DNA of 64,000 bases. Origin: Planctomycetota bacterium (GTDB lineage Bacteria > Planctomycetota > Planctomycetia > Planctomycetales > Planctomycetaceae). The stretch's first letter is position 1, and each line of letters opens with the position of its first letter. The DNA is taken from positions 1 through 64,000 of the forward strand of contig JAHZKX010000076.1 in the NCBI GenBank assembly GCA_022600195.1, written 5' to 3'. Below are positions 57,282-64,000 of the stretch, piece by piece. The translations under genes and the position numbers were made by a program. The notes under the pieces were generated by a model. That model did not search any database, was not told the origin of the DNA, and saw only the letters and a list, made by a program, of their open reading frames with translations.

Positions 57282-58535
57282 ATGAAATTATCGATTCCTC
57301 TCGACTGGATCTATTGCCTGCTGCTGACTTGCCTGTTCACCACTTCTTCCCAGGCGGAAGATGATTGGCGTGTCTGGCGTGGTCCCCATTCCAATGGAAT
57401 TGCAGATGGGGAGATGCCACCTGTGAAGTGGAATGAATCCCAAAACATTCGCTGGAAAACGCCTCTTCCCGGACGGGGTCATTCCTCTCCAATTGTGGTG
57501 AATGAGCGTGTCTTGATTTCCACCGCGGATAAAGAGAAACAAATTCAATCGGTGATTTGTTTTGATCGTGCGACGGGGCAGCAGTTATGGAAAACCGATG
57601 TCAACCAAGGTGATTTTGCCCCTAAGATTCATCAGAAGAATACACATGCTTCGCCTACACTGGCCTCGAACGGTGAAACCATTTTCGCCGTCTTTCCGCA
57701 ATTTGACCGAGTTCAGTTGACGGCGTTAAATCTTGGTGGGAAACAGCAGTGGCAGATCAAAGCCGGCGGCTATCTGCCTCGCGCCTATCAATTTGGCTAT
57801 GCCCCCTCACCCATTCTGTATGAAGGGAAAGTAATTGTCACTTCAGAATACGAGAAGAATGGTTTTATAGCCGCCTTTGATCAACAAACGGGTGGCGAGG
57901 CCTGGCGCATCGAACGGCCTGAAAAAATGAACTTCTCAACCCCGATCGTGGCACAGATCGCGGGCCGCGATCAAATGCTGTTGAGTGGTAATTCCAAAGT
58001 GGCGAGTTTTGATCCCCAGACCGGGAACGATCTCTGGTCAGCCCCCGCGATGTGGATCGTCAGTTGTGGAACCATGGTCTGGGATAAGGACCTGGTCTTT
58101 ACGAGTGGCGGTTTTCCCTTAAAAGGGACAATGGCAGTTAAAGCCGACGGTTCAGGTAAAGTTGTCTGGACGAATCGTGTGAAATGTTATGAGCAGTCGA
58201 TGCTGGCCTATCAGGGATACCTCTACGCCGTCGACGATAACGGCATTGCGTACTGCTGGAATGCCCAGACCGGAAAAGAACAGTGGAAAAGTCGCCTGGG
58301 CGGAAAAGTCTCTTCCTCTTTGGTTCTCGCCAACAATTGCCTCTATCTTTCCAATGAGCAGGGTAAAACGTTCGTCTTTCGTACCAACCCAAAGAAATTC
58401 GAACTACTCGCAGAAAATCAGCTGGGCGATGAATGCTTCGCATCCCCTGCCCTCTGCGGCAATCAGATTTTCCACCGCGCCGCAAGCCGCGCGTCTGGTA
58501 AGCGCCAGGAATATCTATATTGTATCGGTAAGTGA
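57282..58535 (+). CDS. Secreted PQQ-binding-like beta-propeller protein
   Basis: The ATG at 57282 opens a signal peptide (MKLSIPLDWIYCLLLTCLFTT, cut after SSQA) and follows AAAGG. The mature protein starts DDWRVWRGPHSNG and has PQQ-type blades (DRATGQQLWKTDV, LNLGGKQQWQIKAGG, DQQTGGEAWRIERP, DPQTGNDLWSAPA, NAQTGKEQWKSRLGG). It parallels the propeller at 10906, so both are members of one large exported family. The role is probably periplasmic and unknown. It is upstream of the FAD oxidoreductase gene by about 90 bases. Confidence 0.85.
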   Translation: MKLSIPLDWIYCLLLTCLFTTSSQAEDDWRVWRGPHSNGIADGEMPPVKWNESQNIRWKTPLPGRGHSSPIVVNERVLISTADKEKQIQSVICFDRATGQQLWKTDVNQGDFAPKIHQKNTHASPTLASNGETIFAVFPQFDRVQLTALNLGGKQQWQIKAGGYLPRAYQFGYAPSPILYEGKVIVTSEYEKNGFIAAFDQQTGGEAWRIERPEKMNFSTPIVAQIAGRDQMLLSGNSKVASFDPQTGNDLWSAPAMWIVSCGTMVWDKDLVFTSGGFPLKGTMAVKADGSGKVVWTNRVKCYEQSMLAYQGYLYAVDDNGIAYCWNAQTGKEQWKSRLGGKVSSSLVLANNCLYLSNEQGKTFVFRTNPKKFELLAENQLGDECFASPALCGNQIFHRAASRASGKRQEYLYCIGK

Positions 58536-58624
58536 AACTACATTATACAAAACTTCAAGGTAGAGAACGGATCGAATCTAAGCACTATAAATCCACTTAA
58601 GTATAATGCAGGCAATCGAGAAAA

Positions 58625-59710
58625 GTGTCATTACCCAAGCCAACCCTGAAACAATTTGACTACATCATAGTAGGGCAAGGATTGGCAGGAACGGCATTGG
58701 GTTGGACATTACTAAATCGTGGATTCAGCGTACTTGTGATCGATCGGTGTGAACAAACAACGTCTTCAAATGTAGCCGCGGGCTTGATTACTCCCATCAC
58801 GGGGCAACGACTCGTTGTTTCCTGGCGACTTGACGAATTCCTGCCCTTCGCAACTGACTTTTATCGTCGAATTGAACAAGAAACGGATGCTCGCTTTTTC
58901 GAACTGAAGCCTATGCTGCGGCTGTTTTCTTCTGAACAGGAGCAGAAACAGTATCGGCAGCGTTCGCAAACACACTTTCCAGAACTGGTTTCTGAACCGC
59001 AACCGCTGGCCGATGAAAGAGCGTTTGAGATGAGTCGGGGAGGCTTTGAAATGACGCAGGGAGGACAACTGGATGTGCCGACTTATCTTCGTGTCTCCCG
59101 CGAGCACTTTTCAGAACAGAATTGTTTTCTGGAAGTAGACATCGACCCGGCCAGCGATCTTGAGTTTGAATCAGACCGTGCGATACTGCCACGCTGGAAG
59201 ATCACTGCTGACAGAATCATTTTTTGTGAAGGTATCCACAGTCAGCAGAATCCCTGGTTTCGAACGGTGCCTTTTGAAGGGGCGAAAGGAGAAGTCCTCA
59301 CCCTGAAAATACCGGGACTGACAGAGAGACGTGTGGTACATCGGGGAGTCTGGCTGGCGCATTGGAAGGATGACCTCTATCGCGCCGGTTCAACTTATGA
59401 TCGCGAAAATCTTAATTGTGAACCGACGATCGTCGGCCGCGAGGAAATCTGCGCGCGACTTGTCGAATTTCTCAAACTGCCGTTTGAAGTTGTTGACCAT
59501 CGCGCTGCGGTCCGGCCGGTCATTCGTGGCCGCTTACCGATTATGGGGTTTCATCCCGCGCAGACCAAAATCGGATTTTTTAACGGCTTCGCTTCGAAGG
59601 GGAGCCTGCAGACTCCGTGGATGGCAGATTATTTTGTAAACGTTCTGGAAGGCAAACAGTCTTTGGATAAACAACTGGACCTCAGCCGAAAAATTGATCT
59701 CTCCCCATGA
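58625..59710 (+). CDS. FAD-dependent oxidoreductase (DAO family), candidate MnmL/MnmC(o)-like enzyme
   Basis: The 361-residue protein begins with a dinucleotide-binding fold (DYIIVGQGLAGTALGW, Gly17/19/22) and continues VAAGLITPITGQRLVVSWRLDEFLPFA, a form shared by DAO-family oxidoreductases of Bacteroidota and planctomycetes. IIFCEGIHSQQNPWF, VVHRGVWLAHWKDDLYRAGSTYD and AAVRPVIRGRLPIMGFHP complete the FAD and substrate domains. The ATG of the next gene, an MnmM-family methyltransferase, overlaps its stop by four bases (ATGA). E. coli MnmC(o) and B. subtilis MnmL are DAO enzymes that convert cmnm5U34 to nm5U34, so this role is likely from context. A glycine oxidase (ThiO) role is the main alternative. 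GTG start. Confidence 0.72.
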   Translation: MSLPKPTLKQFDYIIVGQGLAGTALGWTLLNRGFSVLVIDRCEQTTSSNVAAGLITPITGQRLVVSWRLDEFLPFATDFYRRIEQETDARFFELKPMLRLFSSEQEQKQYRQRSQTHFPELVSEPQPLADERAFEMSRGGFEMTQGGQLDVPTYLRVSREHFSEQNCFLEVDIDPASDLEFESDRAILPRWKITADRIIFCEGIHSQQNPWFRTVPFEGAKGEVLTLKIPGLTERRVVHRGVWLAHWKDDLYRAGSTYDRENLNCEPTIVGREEICARLVEFLKLPFEVVDHRAAVRPVIRGRLPIMGFHPAQTKIGFFNGFASKGSLQTPWMADYFVNVLEGKQSLDKQLDLSRKIDLSP

Positions 59711-60273
59711 CGCGTTTAACCGATCAAGCCCATGAACTCATTGCCGCAGTGTTAAAGCCGGGCGAAACTGCCATTGATGCCACCGCCGGCAATGGCCACG
59801 ATACCCTCTTTCTCTGCCAGACTGTGGGACCAACGGGGAGTGTTTTTGCTTTTGATATCCAACAGAAGGGACTTGACCAGACGATCGAAAAACTTACGCA
59901 GGCAGGATTTTCGAACTGTAATTTAGTTTGCCACGATCACAGCCAGCTTGCGGAGATTATTCCCTCGAACCTTCACCAGAGGATCGGCGCAATCATGTTC
60001 AATCTGGGTTATTTACCAGGCGGCGATCATACCATCATCACACAACAACACTCGACGTTGACTGCCGTCAAAGCAGCATCGAAATTGTTACGTCCTGGTG
60101 GAATCTTAACCATTATGGCGTACCCTGGTCATCCTGGAGGTGCTGCGGAAACTACGGCTGTTTCTGAATGGATAAACACTCTTGAAGAGAATTTATTTAA
60201 AACGGATATCTGTTTTTCATTATCAGATTCAACTCGCGCGCCCCGATTGTTTGTTCTCAGAAAACAAGAATAA
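59707..60273 (+). CDS. YtqB/MnmM-family SAM-dependent methyltransferase
   Basis: The 188-residue Rossmann methyltransferase has the SAM loop DATAGNGHDTLFL (24-36), the acidic strand VFAFDIQQ and the family motif MFNLGYLPGGDHTIIT (about 98-113) followed by LLRPGGILTIMAYPGHPGG. This is the PF06962 family, whose B. subtilis member YtqB is MnmM, the enzyme that methylates nm5(s2)U34 to mnm5(s2)U34 in tRNA. The four-base overlap with the DAO oxidoreductase supports a joint pathway step. Confidence 0.82.
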   Translation: MTRLTDQAHELIAAVLKPGETAIDATAGNGHDTLFLCQTVGPTGSVFAFDIQQKGLDQTIEKLTQAGFSNCNLVCHDHSQLAEIIPSNLHQRIGAIMFNLGYLPGGDHTIITQQHSTLTAVKAASKLLRPGGILTIMAYPGHPGGAAETTAVSEWINTLEENLFKTDICFSLSDSTRAPRLFVLRKQE

Positions 60274-60286
60274 CAGCTCTCGAATA

Positions 60287-60529
60287 TCACTCTGCTTCAG
60301 GAGAATCCTCAGCTGATTCGGAAGACTCGCGTATCTCATCAATAATTTGACGGGCGTGATCCACATTGGAGGACATCACATCTACTTTGACTTCGAAGAT
60401 ACCCGTATAACCAGCTTGAAGTTCATTTTCCAACATGCACCGAATCCCTTCCCCTTCCAACGTCATTTTGATAAATTCGGCTTCCATCACATTCGTTGTA
60501 GAATACACTGTTTCCAGGCTTTCGCTCAT
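60287..60529 (-). CDS. DUF2007 domain protein
   Basis: An 80-residue acidic protein matching DUF2007 over residues 5-65 (ETVYSTTNVMEAEFIKMTLEGEGIRCMLENE, KVDVMSSNVDHARQIIDEI), a small ferredoxin-like alpha/beta fold described as a putative signal-transduction domain. No catalytic residues are evident. The tail is Glu/Ser-rich. It is convergent with the MnmM-like gene. Confidence 0.82.
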   Translation of the reverse strand: MSESLETVYSTTNVMEAEFIKMTLEGEGIRCMLENELQAGYTGIFEVKVDVMSSNVDHARQIIDEIRESSESAEDSPEAE

Positions 60530-60769
60530 TGAATAATTCCTTAAGACAAACGAACCATGTAAACGAACTCGATAAGGGGAACGTTAAACAATCGGGCACA
60601 GTTTAATATTTCATCTGTTCAAGTTAACTGGAATATTGCTCAACATCAATACTGTTTTGTCTGAAGGCTGAGATACAACAATGAGCTGATGCTATATACT
60701 CTTTGTTTATAAACAGTTTCCAACTGAAGAACTTCACTATTCCATTTTTCCGAAGAGAAAAGGGACATT

Positions 60770-62035
60770 ATGAAATTCGTTTTTTCACTACCTGTTTCCA
60801 TGTCAAATCATTTGTTTCTGGGACTTGTATTTTCATTTATCATCGCTCCAGGTTTCCTGATGGGTGAGCAACCGAACCGCAAACCAGTTGTTCTGACCGA
60901 GCGTGCTAAAAAACTACATCAACAATGCCTCGTGATTGATGGGCATAACGATCTCCCCTGGACGATGCGTGAAAAAGCAGCCTCTTCGTTCAAACAGGCT
61001 GATATTTCGAAGCCTCAACCAAAGTTTCATACAGATATTCCCCGACTCAAACAAGGCAATGTGGGCGCCCAATTCTGGTCGGCTTACGTTCCTTCAGAAA
61101 CACGGCTCGAAAGGCGTTCCGCCCATTACACACTGGAACAGATTGATCTGATTCATCGGATGATCAAGCGTTATCCCGATACATTTGAAATGGCTGCGAC
61201 CGCGGATGATATTGAACGAATTCATAAATCAGGAAAAATTGCCTCAATGATCGGTGTGGAAGGTGGACATGCTATTGAAAATTCACTGTCACTACTGCGT
61301 GTGTTCTATGGTCTCGGCGTGCGTTATATGACTCTGACTCACTCCGATTCTCTTGACTGGGCAGATTCAGCCACAGATGTCGCCAAAAACAGGGGACTCT
61401 CTCCTTTCGGTGAAGAAGTAGTACTCACGATGAACCAACTGGGAATGCTGGTTGATATTTCACATGTCTCTTCTGAAACGATGGACGATGTTTTGCGTGT
61501 CAGTCAGGCCCCCATCATCGCCTCACATTCCTCCGCTCGCGCAATTGCCAACCACGTCAGAAATGTTCCCGATGATATTTTACGAAAGGTGAAGCAAAAC
61601 GGCGGAGTCGTGATGGTAAATTATTTCTCCGGTTTTGTTGTTCCCGAATCGGCAAAACTAATGACCGACATGTTTCAGATTCGACGGGAACTCAAACAGA
61701 AGTTTCCCAAAGATTCGGACTTTAATCGAGAGTATAACCGCTGGAAGAGTAGTCATAAAATGAAACCAGGAACGATTCATGATGTCGTCGATCACATTGA
61801 TCATATTGCAAAAGTCGCTGGTGTGGCGCACGTGGGTATCGGCTCTGATTTTGATGGTGTTTCGACATTGCCGACCCAATTGGAAGATGTTGCCACCTAT
61901 CCTCTGATTACTCAGGCATTGCTGGATCGGGGTTACACGGATTCGCAAATAAAAAAAATTATGGGCGGAAATCTGATGCGCGTGCTGCGAGAAGCAGAGC
62001 GAGTTTCGAAACGCCTGCAGAATAATACGGAATAA
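60770..62035 (+). CDS. Secreted membrane dipeptidase (peptidase M19)
   Basis: The 421-residue protein carries an N-terminal signal segment (hydrophobic about 12-31) and the M19 TIM-barrel: VIDGHNDLPW (His/Asp zinc ligands), MIGVEGGHAIENSL (bridging Glu), LTHSDSLDWADSATD, DISHVSSETMDDVL and ASHSSARAIANHVRNVPDD (His ligands), and HVGIGSDFDGV. It hydrolyses dipeptides, including D-residue dipeptides, outside the cytoplasm. SD AAGGGA lies before the ATG. Confidence 0.93.
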   Translation: MKFVFSLPVSMSNHLFLGLVFSFIIAPGFLMGEQPNRKPVVLTERAKKLHQQCLVIDGHNDLPWTMREKAASSFKQADISKPQPKFHTDIPRLKQGNVGAQFWSAYVPSETRLERRSAHYTLEQIDLIHRMIKRYPDTFEMAATADDIERIHKSGKIASMIGVEGGHAIENSLSLLRVFYGLGVRYMTLTHSDSLDWADSATDVAKNRGLSPFGEEVVLTMNQLGMLVDISHVSSETMDDVLRVSQAPIIASHSSARAIANHVRNVPDDILRKVKQNGGVVMVNYFSGFVVPESAKLMTDMFQIRRELKQKFPKDSDFNREYNRWKSSHKMKPGTIHDVVDHIDHIAKVAGVAHVGIGSDFDGVSTLPTQLEDVATYPLITQALLDRGYTDSQIKKIMGGNLMRVLREAERVSKRLQNNTE

Positions 62036-62495
62036 ATTGTGATCAACCCCCAGATGTAAGAAATCTACCATTTTCTTCTAATGTGAAATCCGTCCGAACT
62101 ACAAAAATGTGAGAGCATCCTTTCATAAATCTCCTCGATCTCTCATTGTCCGTTTTACTCACTCAATACAAGTACGTATTTTGGGGAAGCCAACTAGAAC
62201 TAAGAAAGTCAGTAAAATAGACAATTGGATCATTTCAAAAACGATCTATGTGTTTTTATGAAGGTTTCAATGCCATAAACTGCTCAGGCCACCTAATTCG
62301 CAGGTTTTAATAAAAATCATAAATTCTCTGGAATAAAGCATTGGGAAAGTGGCTCTTATTAATAGGGTAGGGTAGTTTGTTCTTGAGAACAGACCTGAAT
62401 AATAGGGTTTCCTTCAATCAATACTGAATCAAACCCGATTTGTGAAACTCTCAAACTTACAAATCTGATAATCACTTGAAAAATGGAGAACAGAG
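62036..62495. other. Intergenic region upstream of the small lipoprotein
   Basis: 460 bases without a recognised gene, AT-rich. Near 62379 there is a GTTCT-TG-AGAAC palindrome, flanked by AATAGGGT at about 62361 and 62400. It is a candidate operator and promoter area for the lipoprotein gene. Confidence 0.4.
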
Positions 62496-62771
62496 ATGAA
62501 ATTACTTTCGACCATGTTTGCACTGATGGCCCTTACATTATTCGTTACTGGTTGCACAAAAGCTGAGCCTGAGGCCAGCTCTACTGATGCACCTCCAGCA
62601 ACTGAAGTTGATCCAGGCCCCTCAGCAGATCCTGCTGCAGACCCAGCTGATCCCGCCGCGGATCCAGCAAAGCCAGAAGCCGCCAAAAAGGATGAAGCAA
62701 AGCCTGAAGCTGCCAAAAAGGACGAAGCTAAGCCTGAAGCTGCTAAAAAGGATGCTCCCAAGAAGCCATAA
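62496..62771 (+). CDS. Small repeat-rich lipoprotein
   Basis: The 91-residue product has a lipoprotein signal (MKLLSTMFALMALTLFVTGC, lipid-modified Cys20) and a mature part made only of low-complexity sequence: a DPAADPA-type block and three KPEAAKKDEA units. SD GGAGAA is well placed. The Lys/Glu/Ala repeats resemble extended, charged envelope linkers. No enzyme or domain is recognised. A strong terminator follows at once, suggesting abundant monocistronic expression. Confidence 0.8.
   Translation: MKLLSTMFALMALTLFVTGCTKAEPEASSTDAPPATEVDPGPSADPAADPADPAADPAKPEAAKKDEAKPEAAKKDEAKPEAAKKDAPKKP
62670..62760 (+). repeat. Three 30-base tandem repeats encoding KPEAAKKDEA
   Basis: Three near-identical 30-base units code for KPEAAKKD(E/A). 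They follow a shorter ADPADPA repeat. Differences between units are mostly synonymous, so selection may keep the peptide pattern. Confidence 0.85.
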
Positions 62772-62811
62772 TTTGGGTTTCTGTCATCTCAGCATGGCAT
62801 AAGAAAACAAA

Positions 62812-62843
62812 AACTCTCCCGAACGTCGGGAGAGTTTTTTTTA
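62812..62843. terminator. Strong bidirectional terminator after the small lipoprotein and folD
   Basis: ACTCTCCCGA and TCGGGAGAGT arms with a three-base loop, followed by TTTTTTTT on the plus strand and preceded by an A-run that gives a U-run on the minus strand. Confidence 0.95.
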
Positions 62844-62894
62844 TTTCTACTCTGATCAGAGAGAATGCCATCGATAGACAATTGAGCCCGCATT

Positions 62895-63770
62895 TCAATG
62901 AGGGGCGATTCCTGAGAGAATTCGGGCGGCAGTCAGTGTATTTTTCAATAACATCGCGATTGTCATCGGCCCAACCCCTCCTGGAACAGGCGTAATCGCG
63001 GAAGCAACTTCTTTCACAGATTCAAAAGCGACATCACCAACCAGTTTGTCATTCACGCGATTAATTCCGACATCAATTACAACAGCACCAGGTTTCACCA
63101 TATCGGCTGTTACAAATTCCGGTTGACCGATGGCGGCTATGATAATATCTGCGGATCGCACGATCTGTTTCAAGTTTTGGGTTCTGCTATGACAAATGGT
63201 AACCGTGGCGTCAGCCCCCAATCCACGCTGTATCAACAACATGGCCATTGGTTTTCCAACGATCTCACTACGACCTAAAATCACAGCATGTTTTCCTGCT
63301 GTCTCCATTTGAGTCGAGAGGATCATCTGCTGAATTCCATAAGGAGTACAAGGCAAATATCGTGGGCGCCCTTGTACAATCAACCCCACATTTTCAGGAT
63401 GAAATGCGTCTACATCTTTCAAAGGATTCACGGCATCCAGAATTGCTGTTTCAGTAATATGCTTTGGCAAGGGAAGTTGGACCAAAATACCATGAACCCC
63501 CTGATCGGCATTCAGTTCTTCTACTAAATCAATTAGTTCTGCCTCAGAGGTATCAGCCGGTAAACGCTTCAGGGTACTTTGGATTCCCGCTTTTTCACAC
63601 GCACGCTGCTTGTTACGGACATACACAGCACTGGCAGGGTCATCACCAACCAAAACTGCAGTCAAATGTGGAACAACCTGAGATTCTGCTTTAAATTGAG
63701 CCACTTCCTGAGCAAGTTGCTCACGAAATGTGGCAGCCAGCGCTTTACCATTGATAATTTCTGCGGACAC
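62895..63770 (-). CDS. folD: Bifunctional methylenetetrahydrofolate dehydrogenase/cyclohydrolase
   Basis: The GTG at 63770 is preferred as start because the family N-terminus SAEIINGKALAA begins there and AAGGA lies upstream. A frame to 63827 adds 19 unlike residues. The 291-residue enzyme interconverts 5,10-methylene- and 10-formyl-tetrahydrofolate with NADP. Visible motifs are VGDDPASAVYVRNKQRACEKAGI (Tyr and Lys active site), GILVQLPLPKHI, KDVDAFHPENVG, TPYGIQQMI, VILGRSEIVGKPMAMLL and TPVPGGVGPMTIAMLLKNT. It follows pgpA closely. Confidence 0.96.
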   Translation of the reverse strand: MSAEIINGKALAATFREQLAQEVAQFKAESQVVPHLTAVLVGDDPASAVYVRNKQRACEKAGIQSTLKRLPADTSEAELIDLVEELNADQGVHGILVQLPLPKHITETAILDAVNPLKDVDAFHPENVGLIVQGRPRYLPCTPYGIQQMILSTQMETAGKHAVILGRSEIVGKPMAMLLIQRGLGADATVTICHSRTQNLKQIVRSADIIIAAIGQPEFVTADMVKPGAVVIDVGINRVNDKLVGDVAFESVKEVASAITPVPGGVGPMTIAMLLKNTLTAARILSGIAPH

Positions 63771-63839
63771 TCTGCCAATTCCTTGAAAAGTTTCTGAAAT
63801 ATTCAACGTTGAGCACAACATAACCAATCAGCAGGGAAT

Positions 63840-64000
63840 CTAAAACCACCCTAAAAGAATTAATGTGGTGTAAAGACAAATCGCCGCATAAATGGCTGCT
63901 ACATAATCATCTGCCATAATTCCCCAGCCCCCATGAATCCGATCAAAATAACGAACCGGCCAGGGCTTCCAAATGTCAAATAAACGGAACCAGAGAAAGG
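63840..64000 (-). CDS. pgpA: Phosphatidylglycerophosphatase A, C-terminal part (runs off the window)
   Basis: The last 53 codons of a minus-strand gene end with TAG at 63840. The protein reads FLWFRLFDIWKPWPVRYFD, then RIHGGWGIMADDYVAAIYA and a final hydrophobic helix, the signature FRxFDIxKPxPxRxxDR-GGxGIMxDD of PgpA, which dephosphorylates phosphatidylglycerophosphate in the inner membrane. The 5' part lies beyond the window. It is probably co-transcribed with folD. Confidence 0.85.
   Translation of the reverse strand, partial: FLWFRLFDIWKPWPVRYFDRIHGGWGIMADDYVAAIYAAICLYTTLILLGWF

Noticed and set aside
62429-62761. Ala/Ser-rich minus-strand frame with repeats
   Set aside because: Antisense shadow of the repeat-coding lipoprotein gene.

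Overview
The window looks like a chromosomal segment of a planctomycete, most likely a Gimesia/Planctomyces-type member of Planctomycetaceae. That assignment is inferred from gene content. It holds four secreted sulfatases, two secreted 'WPQFRGP/WRVWRGP'-type PQQ-propeller proteins, a Tat-exported Gfo/Idh/MocA oxidoreductase, a giant VCBS/cadherin-like protein whose N-terminus carries the planctomycete LEDRTLLA motif, the TIGR03545/TIGR03546 gene pair, and a porin of the BBP2 type. Genes lie on both strands in short operons. Base composition by eye is even and moderately AT-leaning. I saw no IS element, phage, integron, CRISPR array, rRNA or tRNA.

Layout. 1-2900: truncated giant repeat protein (-). 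3667-5100: porin (+). 5133-10207: CDF metal exporter, an M24-fold protein that has lost its metal ligands, and the TIGR03545/03546 pair (-). 10462-13320: HEAT/PQQ/fluoride-channel operon (-) ending in a terminator. 13616-15305: trpD and a DUF2203 gene (+). 15348-18932: sulfatase and prolyl oligopeptidase (-). 19470-21284: DEAD-box helicase (+) behind a 537-base leader with hairpins. 21371-22867: membrane-anchored coiled-coil protein (-). 23400-29973: housekeeping run polA, coaE, rho, ribH, nusB (+). 29966-33587: SDR reductase and an RND/MMPL exporter (-). 34120-37385: PilZ protein, a large lipoprotein, endonuclease IV. 37762-40796: two convergent sulfatases. 40891-46407: DUF3124 protein, alarmone-hydrolase-like HD protein, degenerate ABC exporter, ABC-2 permease, acylphosphatase, csrA (-). 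47049-52111: Gfo/Idh oxidoreductase, RNase Z-like hydrolase, Tat oxidoreductase, dinB. 52157-56853: sulfatase and a NatA/NatB-CPBP module (-). 57282-62771: PQQ protein, a FAD oxidoreductase/MnmM-like methyltransferase pair, DUF2007 protein, M19 dipeptidase, small lipoprotein. 62895-64000: folD and the 3' end of pgpA (-).

Three systems deserve most attention. (1) An ABC-exporter-shaped protein (42385-44478) has lost the Walker A lysine and the H-loop histidine, and sits between an ABC-2 permease and a MESH1-like (p)ppGpp hydrolase. (2) A FAD-dependent oxidoreductase overlaps a YtqB/MnmM-family methyltransferase by four bases, which suggests a split replacement for bifunctional MnmC in tRNA wobble-uridine modification. 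(3) An ABC-2 permease fused to a CPBP intramembrane protease is translationally coupled to its ATPase. Further points are a possible CsrA autoregulatory hairpin in the csrA leader, an M24 pseudoenzyme, and a sulfatase with a non-canonical CTVSR formylglycine motif.
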